NCBI GenBank assembly: GCA_031553765.1
Contig: JAVBKY010000002.1
Span: 1 to 64,000 of the forward strand
Source of the DNA: JAITMY01 sp031553765
GTDB lineage: Bacteria > Bacteroidota > Bacteroidia > Bacteroidales > UBA932
DNA length: 64,000 nt
Direction: 5' to 3'
A program made the position numbers and the translations under genes. The notes beneath the pieces are model-generated. The model made no database searches and was not told where the DNA came from. It worked only from the letters and a program-made list of their open reading frames with translations. Below, piece after piece: positions 33,569 to 42,549 of the stretch (the first letter of the stretch is position 1; each line of letters opens with the position of its first letter).

Positions 33569-36169
33569 TTAATTAATGGAAAAGGGCACAACTTGTAAAT
33601 CCACATCAGCGGAAGAGGTACCTACCAGAAGCTCAAAATCACCTTGATGCACATCCACTTCTTGAGTATTCTCATTCCACCACTCCAGCTGCTTGCCAGA
33701 CAGCTCTATATTTACATTCACTACTTTACCCACGGGAACGACTGTACGCTTGAAGGCTCGCAGGGTTTTAATCGGGCCTTGGGCATCATCCTTCTTTTTT
33801 AGGTAAACCTGTACCACTTCATCGCCATCACGCTTGCCGATATTGGCAATGGGAATGACGACTGTTAACGACTCTCCAACCTTGATAGCAGATTTGCTCA
33901 GCTGTACCTGACCATACTTAAAGGTGGTATAACTTAATCCGTACCCAAATGGGAAAAGCGGTTCGGCAATCATATAGCGATAGGTTCGCCCTGCCATATC
34001 GTAGTTTTCAAAGTCGGGAAGTTGGGTGGTATCTTTGTAGAAAGTAACAGGTAAGCGGCCTGCGGGGTTATAGTCGCCAAACAGCACATCGGCTACAGCC
34101 TTACCTCCCATTTGACCGGGATACCACGCTTGTAGAATGGCTTCGCAGCTTTGCACCTCGGGGCCCAAGGCTATGGGGGAACCTGAGCAATTTACCATTA
34201 TGATTTTTTTACCCGCTTTACGTAAGGCTTGTATCAGCTCACGCTGCACAGCGGGCAACTCCATATCCGTGCGGTCACCACGCTTGAATCCGGGTAGGTT
34301 TACGCCCATTTCCTCCCCTTCAAGTGAGGGTGAAATACCTCCTGCAAATATTACGACATCGGCATTTTTTACCTTTTGTACGGATTTTTGAATATCTACA
34401 TCAACTTTAAAACCTAAATCGAAATTGAGCATGGCATCATTATTGAAGTACTCAAAATCGATTTGTACATCGTACGATTTTCCAGCCTGCGCCTTCATTT
34501 CGTAGGTACTCCTTCGTCCGCCATGCTTATTAGCAAACTTTTTCACCTCCTCACCATTAATTAAAATGCGCGTTGTACCGCAGCTGTAAAAATCAAATAC
34601 TACGGAGCCTGTTTGCTTAGGCGTGAATACGCTGTTGTAGGTAGCAGAAAAATCGGTTAGGTTTACGCCCGGTGCAAATACCGTAGCACCAGAAGTACAG
34701 AAATGAAACGATGTGGAGATTTGCGCAGCAGCAACAGGCTCGCCCTTATGCTCAAGGTTATTCCAGTAGCGGGCACTAAAGCCTGTACCCTGCTCCGATG
34801 CACATTGTTCAAAAACACTTTGCAACAGCGTTCGCTCTACCAATCCGCAGGCTTGCTCATAAATTAACTTATCTTTTGCGCCCAACACGGAGCGTACTCC
34901 CTCAAGAATGGTGATGGTGTGCTTGGGTGTGCCGTTATAGTTACCCCACTGCATTACCGAGTCATTGGCGTTGGGTCCCATTACAGCAACCGTAAGCCCA
35001 CCGCGCTTCAATGGCAATGCACTGTTTTTATTCGAAAGCAGCGTCATTGATTTGCGCGCCGCATCAAGCGCAAGCGCGTTGTGCTCCTCGGAACAAACAG
35101 TAGCGTACGGTATTTTTGTCCACGACACCTCGCTCAGGTCATCCATTTCGCCTAAAGCAAAACGAGCTTTCATTAGGCGCTTTACGGATACATCGATATC
35201 AGCCTCGCTAATGTAACCGTTTTTCACACCTTCTACCAAAGCGCGATAGCTAGACCCACAATCCAAATCGGTGCCGCTGAGCACAGCTTTAGCTGACGCT
35301 GATGCGGCATCGGGATGGGTTTTGTGACCATTGTCACGGTAAAAATCGGCAATAGCGCCACAGTCAGCCACTACAACCCCTTCAAAGCCCCACTTTTCAC
35401 GCAGTATTTGCATAAGTAAACGGTCGCTGCCACAGCAGGGTTCGCCTTCAAAACGGTTGTATGCACACATTACCTCCTGTACTTTTGCTTCTTTTACCAG
35501 CGCTTCGAAAGCGGGTAAATAGGTTTCATGTAAATCGCGCAATTTAATATCTTTCGCATCAAAATAGTGCCTGTTCCACTCGGGGCCGGAGTGTACGGCA
35601 AAGTGTTTGGCACAGGCGTGCAGCTTATCATACTTACCATTGGTTGGGCCTTGCAGGCCGTTCACCACCGCTACCCCCATGCGTGCTGTCAGGTAGGGAT
35701 CTTCACCGTAGGTTTCAATGCCACGCCCCCAGCGCGGGTCGCGAAATATGTTGATGGTAGGCGTCCACATGGTGAGGCCTTGGTAGCGCTGGTAGCTACC
35801 CTGCGAGGCGTAGTAGGTATTTTTGGCACGTCCCTCATCCGACACGGCGTTGAAGACCTTGTTGACCATTTGGTCGTCGAACGTAGCTGCCATGCCTATG
35901 GGTTGCGGAAATACGGTGGCTTGTCCGGCGCGGGCGATACCGTGCAGCGCCTCGTTCCACCAGTTGTATGCCTTAATATCTAAACGTGGAATTGGTTTGG
36001 ATGCATCCTGCATCAGCATCACCTTTTCCTCTAAGGTAAGACGGCTCACCAAGTTTTCTGCGCGACGATCGAAGGATAGCGTAGTATTTTTGTAATCTTC
36101 TACCTGCGCTGCTACGGTAAGCGCACCACAACACAGTATAGAAAGCGATAGGAGTTTTAATTTTGTCAT
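33569..36169 (-). CDS. Glycoside hydrolase family 3 protein with PA14 insert
   Basis: This 866-residue enzyme has a signal peptide (start MTKLKLLSLSILCCGALTVAAQ) and the GH3 domains: an N-terminal (beta/alpha)8 barrel (about 30-330) with substrate-binding KHF (188-190) and the nucleophile Asp269 in GVVVADCGAI, a C-terminal sandwich, an insert of PA14 type (about 455-590: FSARYWNNLEH... SVVFDFYSCGTTRILINGEEV), and a fibronectin-type C-terminal domain. The opening (YKNTTLSFDRRAENLVSRL...WWNEALHGIAR) is typical of beta-xylosidase-type GH3 enzymes. It would release xylose, arabinose or glucose from pectin side chains in the periplasm. It is the last gene of the pectin locus and is bounded by a strong terminator. 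Confidence 0.9.
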   Translation of the reverse strand: MTKLKLLSLSILCCGALTVAAQVEDYKNTTLSFDRRAENLVSRLTLEEKVMLMQDASKPIPRLDIKAYNWWNEALHGIARAGQATVFPQPIGMAATFDDQMVNKVFNAVSDEGRAKNTYYASQGSYQRYQGLTMWTPTINIFRDPRWGRGIETYGEDPYLTARMGVAVVNGLQGPTNGKYDKLHACAKHFAVHSGPEWNRHYFDAKDIKLRDLHETYLPAFEALVKEAKVQEVMCAYNRFEGEPCCGSDRLLMQILREKWGFEGVVVADCGAIADFYRDNGHKTHPDAASASAKAVLSGTDLDCGSSYRALVEGVKNGYISEADIDVSVKRLMKARFALGEMDDLSEVSWTKIPYATVCSEEHNALALDAARKSMTLLSNKNSALPLKRGGLTVAVMGPNANDSVMQWGNYNGTPKHTITILEGVRSVLGAKDKLIYEQACGLVERTLLQSVFEQCASEQGTGFSARYWNNLEHKGEPVAAAQISTSFHFCTSGATVFAPGVNLTDFSATYNSVFTPKQTGSVVFDFYSCGTTRILINGEEVKKFANKHGGRRSTYEMKAQAGKSYDVQIDFEYFNNDAMLNFDLGFKVDVDIQKSVQKVKNADVVIFAGGISPSLEGEEMGVNLPGFKRGDRTDMELPAVQRELIQALRKAGKKIIMVNCSGSPIALGPEVQSCEAILQAWYPGQMGGKAVADVLFGDYNPAGRLPVTFYKDTTQLPDFENYDMAGRTYRYMIAEPLFPFGYGLSYTTFKYGQVQLSKSAIKVGESLTVVIPIANIGKRDGDEVVQVYLKKKDDAQGPIKTLRAFKRTVVPVGKVVNVNIELSGKQLEWWNENTQEVDVHQGDFELLVGTSSADVDLQVVPFSIN

Positions 36170-36191
36170 CTTTTTTATTTACGGTTATTTT

Positions 36192-36335
36192 CATTGCCGT
36201 CTGCTTTAGCTGACGGTGGAAATGTCAGAAGATGTATAAGCGCGCGGAGCAAACCTTTCCCCTGAAATAGCACCTGCAACCCGCGCGCAATACTTAGGAG
36301 CGTCCTTTATCAGTCAGCTAAAGCAGACGGCAATG
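36192..36335. repeat. MITE-like element with perfect 23-bp inverted ends
   Basis: CATTGCCGTCTGCTTTAGC... (36192-36214) is exactly repeated in reverse complement at 36313-36335, flanking 98 bases. Within it, GCGCGCGG (36241-36248) faces CCGCGCGC further on, so a nested hairpin is possible. The whole lies in the 227-bp gap between the GH3 start and the GH105 stop. No coding sequence is inside. Such short, perfectly bounded elements resemble non-autonomous mobile elements; I saw no clear target-site duplication. Confidence 0.65.
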
Positions 36336-36396
36336 GAAAAGAAGCATGACCTTACAATAAATATTGCAAATGCTACAACACTGAATATCCGGGCTG

Positions 36397-37569
36397 CTAC
36401 TTATCCAGCATGAGCGCGGCCATGATGAATGGCGCTACGGCCTTGGGGTCGTTCTCACGAACGGGTTCGCTAATGTAATATTCGTAACTACCGTCGCGGT
36501 AATTTTTATCACCGCCCAATCCTGCTACGGCACAGCACTGCGTAATATTTACGGTACCATCTTTTTCTACACGAATAAAGTTTTTCACTAAGCCATCAAA
36601 TACTTCATTCGCCTTTTCCAGATAACTTTTATCCAACCATCCGTTGAGCGCTCCTTTTGCCCAAGCGTAGGCAAACATTGAAGTCCCCGTTGTTTCCAAG
36701 TAGTTGCCTTCGCGTCCGCCCATGTTTGTTACCTGATACCATGCCTTGGTTTTGACATCCTGTTGCTTTTCCAATGCCACCGAAAGATTTTGCAGAATAG
36801 AGATGATTTCATCACGCTTGGCATGATCTTTTGGAAGGTACTCCAACACATCTACTAGCGCCATCATATACCAGCCTATGCTACGACTCCAGAAGTTGGG
36901 TGATGTGCCCGTTTCGGGGCTAGACCAACGCTGCTGGCGACTTTCATCCCAACCATGGTAGTATAAACCTGTAGCGGGGTCGTAGGTATGCTTTGCTGCC
37001 AAGGTTAGCTGACGTGCTACCTCGTCAAACAGGGCAGGTTCGTTGAATTCGGCACCATACATAGCCAAGAAGGGTGAGCCCATGAACAGACCATCGAGCC
37101 ACATTTGGTGTGGATAAACCTTCTTATGCCAAAATCCGCTATCGGAGGTACGTGGGTGGTGACGCATTTGATCGCGTAACAAATCGGCTGCATTTTTATA
37201 TTTTACATCATCCGTTTGGTTGTACAACACCAGCAACATTTTGCCTCCGGCAACATTATCAATATTAAAGTTGCGTGCTGAATAGGTACGAATGGAATTG
37301 CCGTTATCCATTAGCATGGTGTCGGCAAAACTTTTTACGTAGTCAAAATATTTTTTATCACCTGTGGATTTGTACACCTGAAATATGGCGAAGGTTTCCA
37401 GGCCTTGACAGTAGTTCCAGCGAGGCGCTTTTACAAAATCAATCATCCAACTTTCGGGCATGCGCTTCATTTCGGAATCGGTCATGCGTACCGACCATTT
37501 TTGCCCGAAGCAAGCGGTAGCGAAAGCCAATGAGAGAAAGGCAAAAAGAATGTGCTTATGTATTCTCAT
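36397..37569 (-). CDS. GH105 unsaturated rhamnogalacturonyl/glucuronyl hydrolase
   Basis: The 390-residue product has a signal peptide (MRIHKHILFAFLSLAFATACFG) and a six-hairpin (alpha/alpha)6 barrel like YteR. The catalytic acid is in PHQMWLDGLFM (Asp159), and RNFNIDNVAGGK (99-110) matches the substrate-stacking NIDN region. WNYCQGLETFA (51-61), TGTSMFAYAWAKG and GSYEYYISEPVRENDPKAVA are also typical. The enzyme removes the unsaturated uronic acid left at the end of oligomers by lyases, usually in the periplasm. It complements the PL1 lyases of the locus. It follows the CE12 gene by 21 bp on the same strand. Confidence 0.9.
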   Translation of the reverse strand: MRIHKHILFAFLSLAFATACFGQKWSVRMTDSEMKRMPESWMIDFVKAPRWNYCQGLETFAIFQVYKSTGDKKYFDYVKSFADTMLMDNGNSIRTYSARNFNIDNVAGGKMLLVLYNQTDDVKYKNAADLLRDQMRHHPRTSDSGFWHKKVYPHQMWLDGLFMGSPFLAMYGAEFNEPALFDEVARQLTLAAKHTYDPATGLYYHGWDESRQQRWSSPETGTSPNFWSRSIGWYMMALVDVLEYLPKDHAKRDEIISILQNLSVALEKQQDVKTKAWYQVTNMGGREGNYLETTGTSMFAYAWAKGALNGWLDKSYLEKANEVFDGLVKNFIRVEKDGTVNITQCCAVAGLGGDKNYRDGSYEYYISEPVRENDPKAVAPFIMAALMLDK

Positions 37570-37590
37570 GATGTTCGTGATTTTATTTTG

Positions 37591-38373
37591 CTACTTTAAC
37601 TGCTTAGCTAAGTTAGGCTCGTTCAACTCGCGCAAACCTTCTACAAAAAGCGAAGCTACTTTTGTTGCACCGACCTCATTGAAGTGCGTGTTGTCAATGC
37701 GCCCCGTGGGGAAGTTGCGGTTTACACCTGCCGGAATATGCAGAAAATACTGCTTTGATTTTTCATCTCCTTCCTGTATCAACCAATCCTTTGTTTTTTG
37801 ATACATATCGACAAAGAGTACGTTTTTATTTTTAGCTACCTGCTTCACCAAGTCAACATAAGCGCCGTGCGAATCCTGAAATGCACCTTTGTTAAATCGA
37901 CGTCTCACCACAGGAGTGCACAGTATGGGTGTTGCGCCTTTTTCGCGGGTTTCCTCCACAAATTTTTCCAAGTTTTTCACATAGTCCTCTGGTGAGGTGT
38001 AGCGGTCGGGCTTATCCTCGGCCGCATCGTTATGTCCAAATTGAATAACTACGTAATCATCTTGGTGCAGGCAGGTAACAATAAATGTCCACCAGCCCTG
38101 CTCTTTGAAGGTGCGGCTGCTGCGCCCGTTTTGGGCAAAATCTGCCACCTCTACCTTATCGGCAAAAAAGTCCTGTAGCTGCTGTCCCCAGCCTCGTTCC
38201 GGGAAAGGTTCTTGCGATTTAATTCCGGTGGCGGAATCAAGCACTGTTTTGGTCATAGGCTTCAGCGCCATGGTGGAATCGCCCGCCATGAATATGTGTA
38301 TGGGGCGCACGGTGGCCGCCAGCAAAAGCAACGCTACGGTTAAACCAAAAGGAATAAACTTTAAATACTTCAT
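37591..38373 (-). CDS. CE12 rhamnogalacturonan acetylesterase (SGNH/GDSL)
   Basis: This 260-residue SGNH hydrolase starts with a hydrophobic export signal (MKYLKFIPFGLTVALLLLAA). Blocks are IHIFMAGDSTMA (Ser33 as nucleophile), GWGQQLQDFF, FAQNGRSSRTFKEQGWW, VVIQFGHNDAAEDKPDRY and DNTHFNEVGA (Asp and His of the triad). These are the signature of family CE12 esterases such as YxiM/RhgT. It would remove acetyl groups from rhamnogalacturonan I, opening it to other enzymes. It lies 9 bp after the CE8 gene and 21 bp before the GH105 gene. Confidence 0.9.
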   Translation of the reverse strand: MKYLKFIPFGLTVALLLLAATVRPIHIFMAGDSTMALKPMTKTVLDSATGIKSQEPFPERGWGQQLQDFFADKVEVADFAQNGRSSRTFKEQGWWTFIVTCLHQDDYVVIQFGHNDAAEDKPDRYTSPEDYVKNLEKFVEETREKGATPILCTPVVRRRFNKGAFQDSHGAYVDLVKQVAKNKNVLFVDMYQKTKDWLIQEGDEKSKQYFLHIPAGVNRNFPTGRIDNTHFNEVGATKVASLFVEGLRELNEPNLAKQLK

Positions 38374-38382
38374 ACGTGAGAC

Positions 38383-41300
38383 CTATTTTACAAATACTTT
38401 AAAGGCTTGTGCTCCTTCCGCGGCGGTGACGCGTACAATGCAAAGCCCGGTAGCGGATACTGTTATTGCTTCGCCATTCGCCTTGCGCCTAAACATTTTC
38501 TGACCTGAAGCGCTGTACACTTCCACGTACGCACCGGCTGGCAAGTTCCATAAGTTTAACTCACCAGCCTGCGCATGGTATAGCACTCCCAAATCTTTTC
38601 CTTGTTTAAATACGGTGGTAGTGGTATTATCTAAAAAGTTAACGATGTACGTTATTTGGGTTTCGCCATCCTCTGCCGTAACTTGTACAAAAGCAGTATC
38701 ATTCCATGTGTTTGCCTGCGTAATTTTCACATCGGCATTCTCGTCATTTGCCTCAGCTGAAACTTGTGGCTGGGTTGTCACATCATTTAATGCAACGCTA
38801 TAACGCAATAGTTCGGGACTAAAGTTAGCAACAAGTTCTCCATTTACCAATAGCGTTTTTAGGGTAGCATCATCGCTTGCTATTACATCACCTTGCTGCA
38901 CATTGCCGGATAACGGGCTCAGCGTTCCGCTTTGTCCGACGGCACGCACCGCGTACGTATCATCCGGTAGCACTGCTGACAAATTATACTCGGTGTCAAC
39001 GGTGAAACCTACCACCTGTTCGCCCTTTAAAATGATGTAGCAAATAGCGTAATCAGGGGCTCGCCACGACAGCTTACTGCCTATCAACTTTAGATTGGTT
39101 GGTTTTGCTACGCTTTCAAATAGCGCACGCGGATTCCAATTATCCGCTCCCGAGGTTACATTTTCGTAGGTGTACTGTGCTGCTTCTTCGGCGGTCAGCA
39201 CAGCCTTCAAACCTGTAACGGTTTGTCCGCCCTCACCGGCACTTTGCTTGTACCAAGTTCTACGCTGGCTCAAGTCAAGCGGGTTACCGTTAGCGTCCAT
39301 GCTATTGTATTCGGCAAAGAGTTTTGCCGCAGGTCCCATATCTGTCCAGCCCTCGGGATGTATGGTTATTTTCATTGTGGTGTTGAGGTACACTGCCACC
39401 GGCTCATTGTGCCACGGGCGACCCAACTTTTGCTGTCCGCTATTTGCAGCCGTATTTCCATCCACTACGCAACTGCTAAACACGTAGCCCCAATTTGTTC
39501 CAGCCTTGTGGCTGGGTGCAACAATTACAGATCCTGAACGCACGTTGTAAAGCGTGGTATTTTCCACGTAGGCATTACCACCACCATAGAAGTAGTCTAC
39601 CGCACCCTCTATCCAGCAGTTATTAACGTAAGTGCGGTCGTTAAGACCGTTAGAACTTGTTTGCCATGTATCCTGAAATGAACGGAGGTTGCAGTTGTAA
39701 AATGCCGACTTATCGTTGTTAGTGTACATGGCCAAGGCTTGAGGACCATTTTGACTTTCAACTCCCCAGTCATTAACAAATGAAATATTCTCGGCATAAA
39801 AATTCGCGCTATTAATCTTAACTACGCTTCCCTCCTTTTGATACATGGGCGACTCCGGATTATGCACAGAAAATTCCCATGCTGCAAGAGAGTTAGCGTA
39901 GTAGCTTTGTCCCTTGTCATTTTCGGGGTTACCTTGTACATTTAATTTTTCATGAATAATGACTTTTTCTTTATCCTGACCTATGAGGTGCATGAAAGGC
40001 TTATTGGAAGGTATTAGAACCGTTCCTTTGTAAGAGCCATTTTTGATAAAAATAAGCCATGGTATAGTACGCCCCGTGGGTGCAGCCTCAATGGCTGCCT
40101 GAATGGTGGTATAATTGCCCGTTCCATCGACAGCCACCACAGCATCAAATAGCCTTGCAGAGGGTTGTGGGCGCGTCATGGTGGTAAAGGCAATGGTAGT
40201 TCCGGCATAGGCATTGCCCGACATGTCGGTTATGGCACCGGCAGGAAGCGTAAAGGTGTAGGGCGTTCCGTAGGTCAAACCAGAGTATGGATAAGAGACC
40301 GATCGGTTGCTAAATACGGGCGTTATTTCTTTACCATTGAAAGTAGTGCGACCTTCGTTAGCCCCTGCTTTTACACGCTCATTGAATGTCAAAACAATGG
40401 TTCCATTTGCCGAGGCAGTAGCTGTTCCGTTTCCGGGAACAGCTGATGTCAATACCGGTGGCACATCATCAGGTGCTTCTTCTATCTCCGCAAATACAAA
40501 TACATTTGCCAAGTAAAAACCCTCCGTTTCATTACTAGCCGGAGTGCCCAGCAAGCCGCCTGAGGGGTCGGCTACCCAGCGTATAAAAATGTTTTCTTTA
40601 TCCGCATCTGTTAGCATTGGGAGCTTTGCATTACACTCAATCCACTGATTTTTCTTACCCGTTAGGTCAATAGTGATCAAATCGGTGTAGGGTCCGGCTG
40701 CGCTAAACGCATACTGCATTTTTTGCTTCTTGTGTACACAATCGTTATCGGCTGCAATATAGGATTTTACAGTCACCGATTTATAATTCACCGTTTCGAG
40801 ATCGGTTGTGTATCCTCTTGCCGAGAATTCAACTTGAAAATAGCGGGGGGTCGGCATATCGACATAATCGGTGTAACGGCGAGCGCAGTCGTAAGTTGCA
40901 CCAAACGATCGGTTGCTTCCTCCCCAGTTGGTGGTGGTGCCATCGCCCTTAAAAAATTTCATCACGCCTTGGTTGGTCAACTGATTGTAGTAGTCGCCGG
41001 GCCTATTACCACGCGGTTCGGACGGGGAAAAATCCCAACCCACAATAAACGGTACCCAATCAAAGGTTGCTGTGAATGATTTATTTTCATTTACCTGTAT
41101 TGTTTTTGTCAACTCGCTCGACATATCATTCCAATACATGAATGAGGTAACAGGATTTGATTGCACTGCAATGGTTACCCATGTATCTTTTTCGTATACG
41201 CCGTTGGTTGGCTCGGGTGTTAAAGTTACTTTTCCCCACGCGGCGCCATCGCCCTCCTTGTTGATGGTTATGGTATAGGTAGGAATTTGTTCAAAAACGG

Positions 41301-42489
41301 CAACCAAGTCAACATCGGCATCTATTGTAAAAGTGTAGGGGTTTTGGGTAGATACGGCGGTTCCGCCTACCTGCCACTCCTTAAAGTTGTAGCCGTAATT
41401 TTTGGTTGCTGTAACGGTTGCTGATTGGCCTTTTTCAAAGGCAGCTGAAGTAGGAGTTGCTACTCCACCTGCTGCGGGAGAAGCAGAGGTGGTCAAGTAT
41501 GCAGGCGCTGCAATTGTTTTTATCCAGCGTGGATCACCAACGGGTTTGCCACCTTCTCCGGCTGTTGCAAGGGGAGAGGAGGAAAGAATGGTAAAGTCTC
41601 CATTATCCGGATCGGGAAAACCGATAGTTGTCAGCCCTAAACCTGCCAGCGTAAGGTCGTTGATGGTTTGTATTCCACCTGTGTAGCCGCCATAGCTCAC
41701 TATCAAATTGTTTTTTCCTGTAACGGTACCAGAGTTTACCTGCACTATTTGAGGTAATGCTCCGGCAACGCCCGGCACGGTAACAATATTATTTTTGAAC
41801 GTGTAGGTAGAATTCGGGCTGTACTTACCCTCTGTTTTACATAGCGCTCTGTCGTTACTTTTTGCCCACTTATACACCGTGTTATTTTCAAATATAAATG
41901 TGAACACATTGCCTGTGTTGGTTGCGTTGGCAAAGAAAAAGCTTTCTCCGCCGGTGTAGCTGTACAGAGTTGAATTTTTCACCTCCACCTCTCGTACAAT
42001 GTGCTTTGGATACAGCAAATTATATCCGTTGCTGCCACAATCTTTAACGATACAATTTGTAAATTCTATCTTCCCTATGGTAGTTGTATTAAGCGTTGCC
42101 TCTGTTCGCAAAATACAGCGGTTGATATTTCTGATGGTTGAGTTACGAAAGGCCAAAATGGAGATGCTACCTTCCAAGGCTCCGTATATGAAATTATCGG
42201 CATTTCGGGCTATCTCTACACCATCAAAAATAAGACCACCATCGGTGGTAGCGGCTCCGCTTATTTGTCCTCCAAATACAGGCTTGGCGTTTTGGGCAGC
42301 CATCAGCGTAATCGTTTTTCCGGTGGGAAATGTAAACTCAGTATATGTTCCTGTTGCCAGCAGCAGCGTATCGCCGTTTGCAGCAGCTGCGTATGCTGTT
42401 GCAAAGGTGCTTGTGGTAACCGGAGTTGCTGCCATGGTATAAAATTCCATGCTCAATATACATAACAATAGCAATATACTTTTTTTCAT
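38383..42489 (-). CDS. Large T9SS-secreted multidomain pectin methylesterase (CE8)
   Basis: The ATG at 42487-42489 is used because it starts a signal peptide (MKKSILLLLCILSMEFYTMA); the product is 1368 residues. Order: a right-handed beta-helix region at about 20-320 of DUF4957/5123 type (FPTGKTITLMAAQN, LRTEATLNTTTIGKIEF), two repeats of the 'bacterial repeat' type (YGYNFKEWQVGGTAVS, about 340-480), a jelly-roll, a Big_5-like module (VPPVLTSAVPGNG), a CE8 pectin methylesterase (DGTGNYTTIQAAIEAAP) with FQDTW, VDYFYGGGN and LGRPW, an Ig-like module and a type A sorting domain at the end. The CE8 catalytic Asp positions are kept. It would demethylate pectin outside the cell. Confidence 0.85.
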   Translation of the reverse strand: MKKSILLLLCILSMEFYTMAATPVTTSTFATAYAAAANGDTLLLATGTYTEFTFPTGKTITLMAAQNAKPVFGGQISGAATTDGGLIFDGVEIARNADNFIYGALEGSISILAFRNSTIRNINRCILRTEATLNTTTIGKIEFTNCIVKDCGSNGYNLLYPKHIVREVEVKNSTLYSYTGGESFFFANATNTGNVFTFIFENNTVYKWAKSNDRALCKTEGKYSPNSTYTFKNNIVTVPGVAGALPQIVQVNSGTVTGKNNLIVSYGGYTGGIQTINDLTLAGLGLTTIGFPDPDNGDFTILSSSPLATAGEGGKPVGDPRWIKTIAAPAYLTTSASPAAGGVATPTSAAFEKGQSATVTATKNYGYNFKEWQVGGTAVSTQNPYTFTIDADVDLVAVFEQIPTYTITINKEGDGAAWGKVTLTPEPTNGVYEKDTWVTIAVQSNPVTSFMYWNDMSSELTKTIQVNENKSFTATFDWVPFIVGWDFSPSEPRGNRPGDYYNQLTNQGVMKFFKGDGTTTNWGGSNRSFGATYDCARRYTDYVDMPTPRYFQVEFSARGYTTDLETVNYKSVTVKSYIAADNDCVHKKQKMQYAFSAAGPYTDLITIDLTGKKNQWIECNAKLPMLTDADKENIFIRWVADPSGGLLGTPASNETEGFYLANVFVFAEIEEAPDDVPPVLTSAVPGNGTATASANGTIVLTFNERVKAGANEGRTTFNGKEITPVFSNRSVSYPYSGLTYGTPYTFTLPAGAITDMSGNAYAGTTIAFTTMTRPQPSARLFDAVVAVDGTGNYTTIQAAIEAAPTGRTIPWLIFIKNGSYKGTVLIPSNKPFMHLIGQDKEKVIIHEKLNVQGNPENDKGQSYYANSLAAWEFSVHNPESPMYQKEGSVVKINSANFYAENISFVNDWGVESQNGPQALAMYTNNDKSAFYNCNLRSFQDTWQTSSNGLNDRTYVNNCWIEGAVDYFYGGGNAYVENTTLYNVRSGSVIVAPSHKAGTNWGYVFSSCVVDGNTAANSGQQKLGRPWHNEPVAVYLNTTMKITIHPEGWTDMGPAAKLFAEYNSMDANGNPLDLSQRRTWYKQSAGEGGQTVTGLKAVLTAEEAAQYTYENVTSGADNWNPRALFESVAKPTNLKLIGSKLSWRAPDYAICYIILKGEQVVGFTVDTEYNLSAVLPDDTYAVRAVGQSGTLSPLSGNVQQGDVIASDDATLKTLLVNGELVANFSPELLRYSVALNDVTTQPQVSAEANDENADVKITQANTWNDTAFVQVTAEDGETQITYIVNFLDNTTTTVFKQGKDLGVLYHAQAGELNLWNLPAGAYVEVYSASGQKMFRRKANGEAITVSATGLCIVRVTAAEGAQAFKVFVK

Positions 42490-42549
42490 AATGTGTGCCT
42501 TTATTGTAAATCTCAGGTTCAAACCTCTATAACTTTTACTGCGAACACT

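Noticed and set aside
41999..42442. 147-residue plus-strand frame opposite the large CE8 gene
   Set aside because: Hydrophobic and signal-like by chance (antisense of the Ala-rich N-terminal region); no start context or family.
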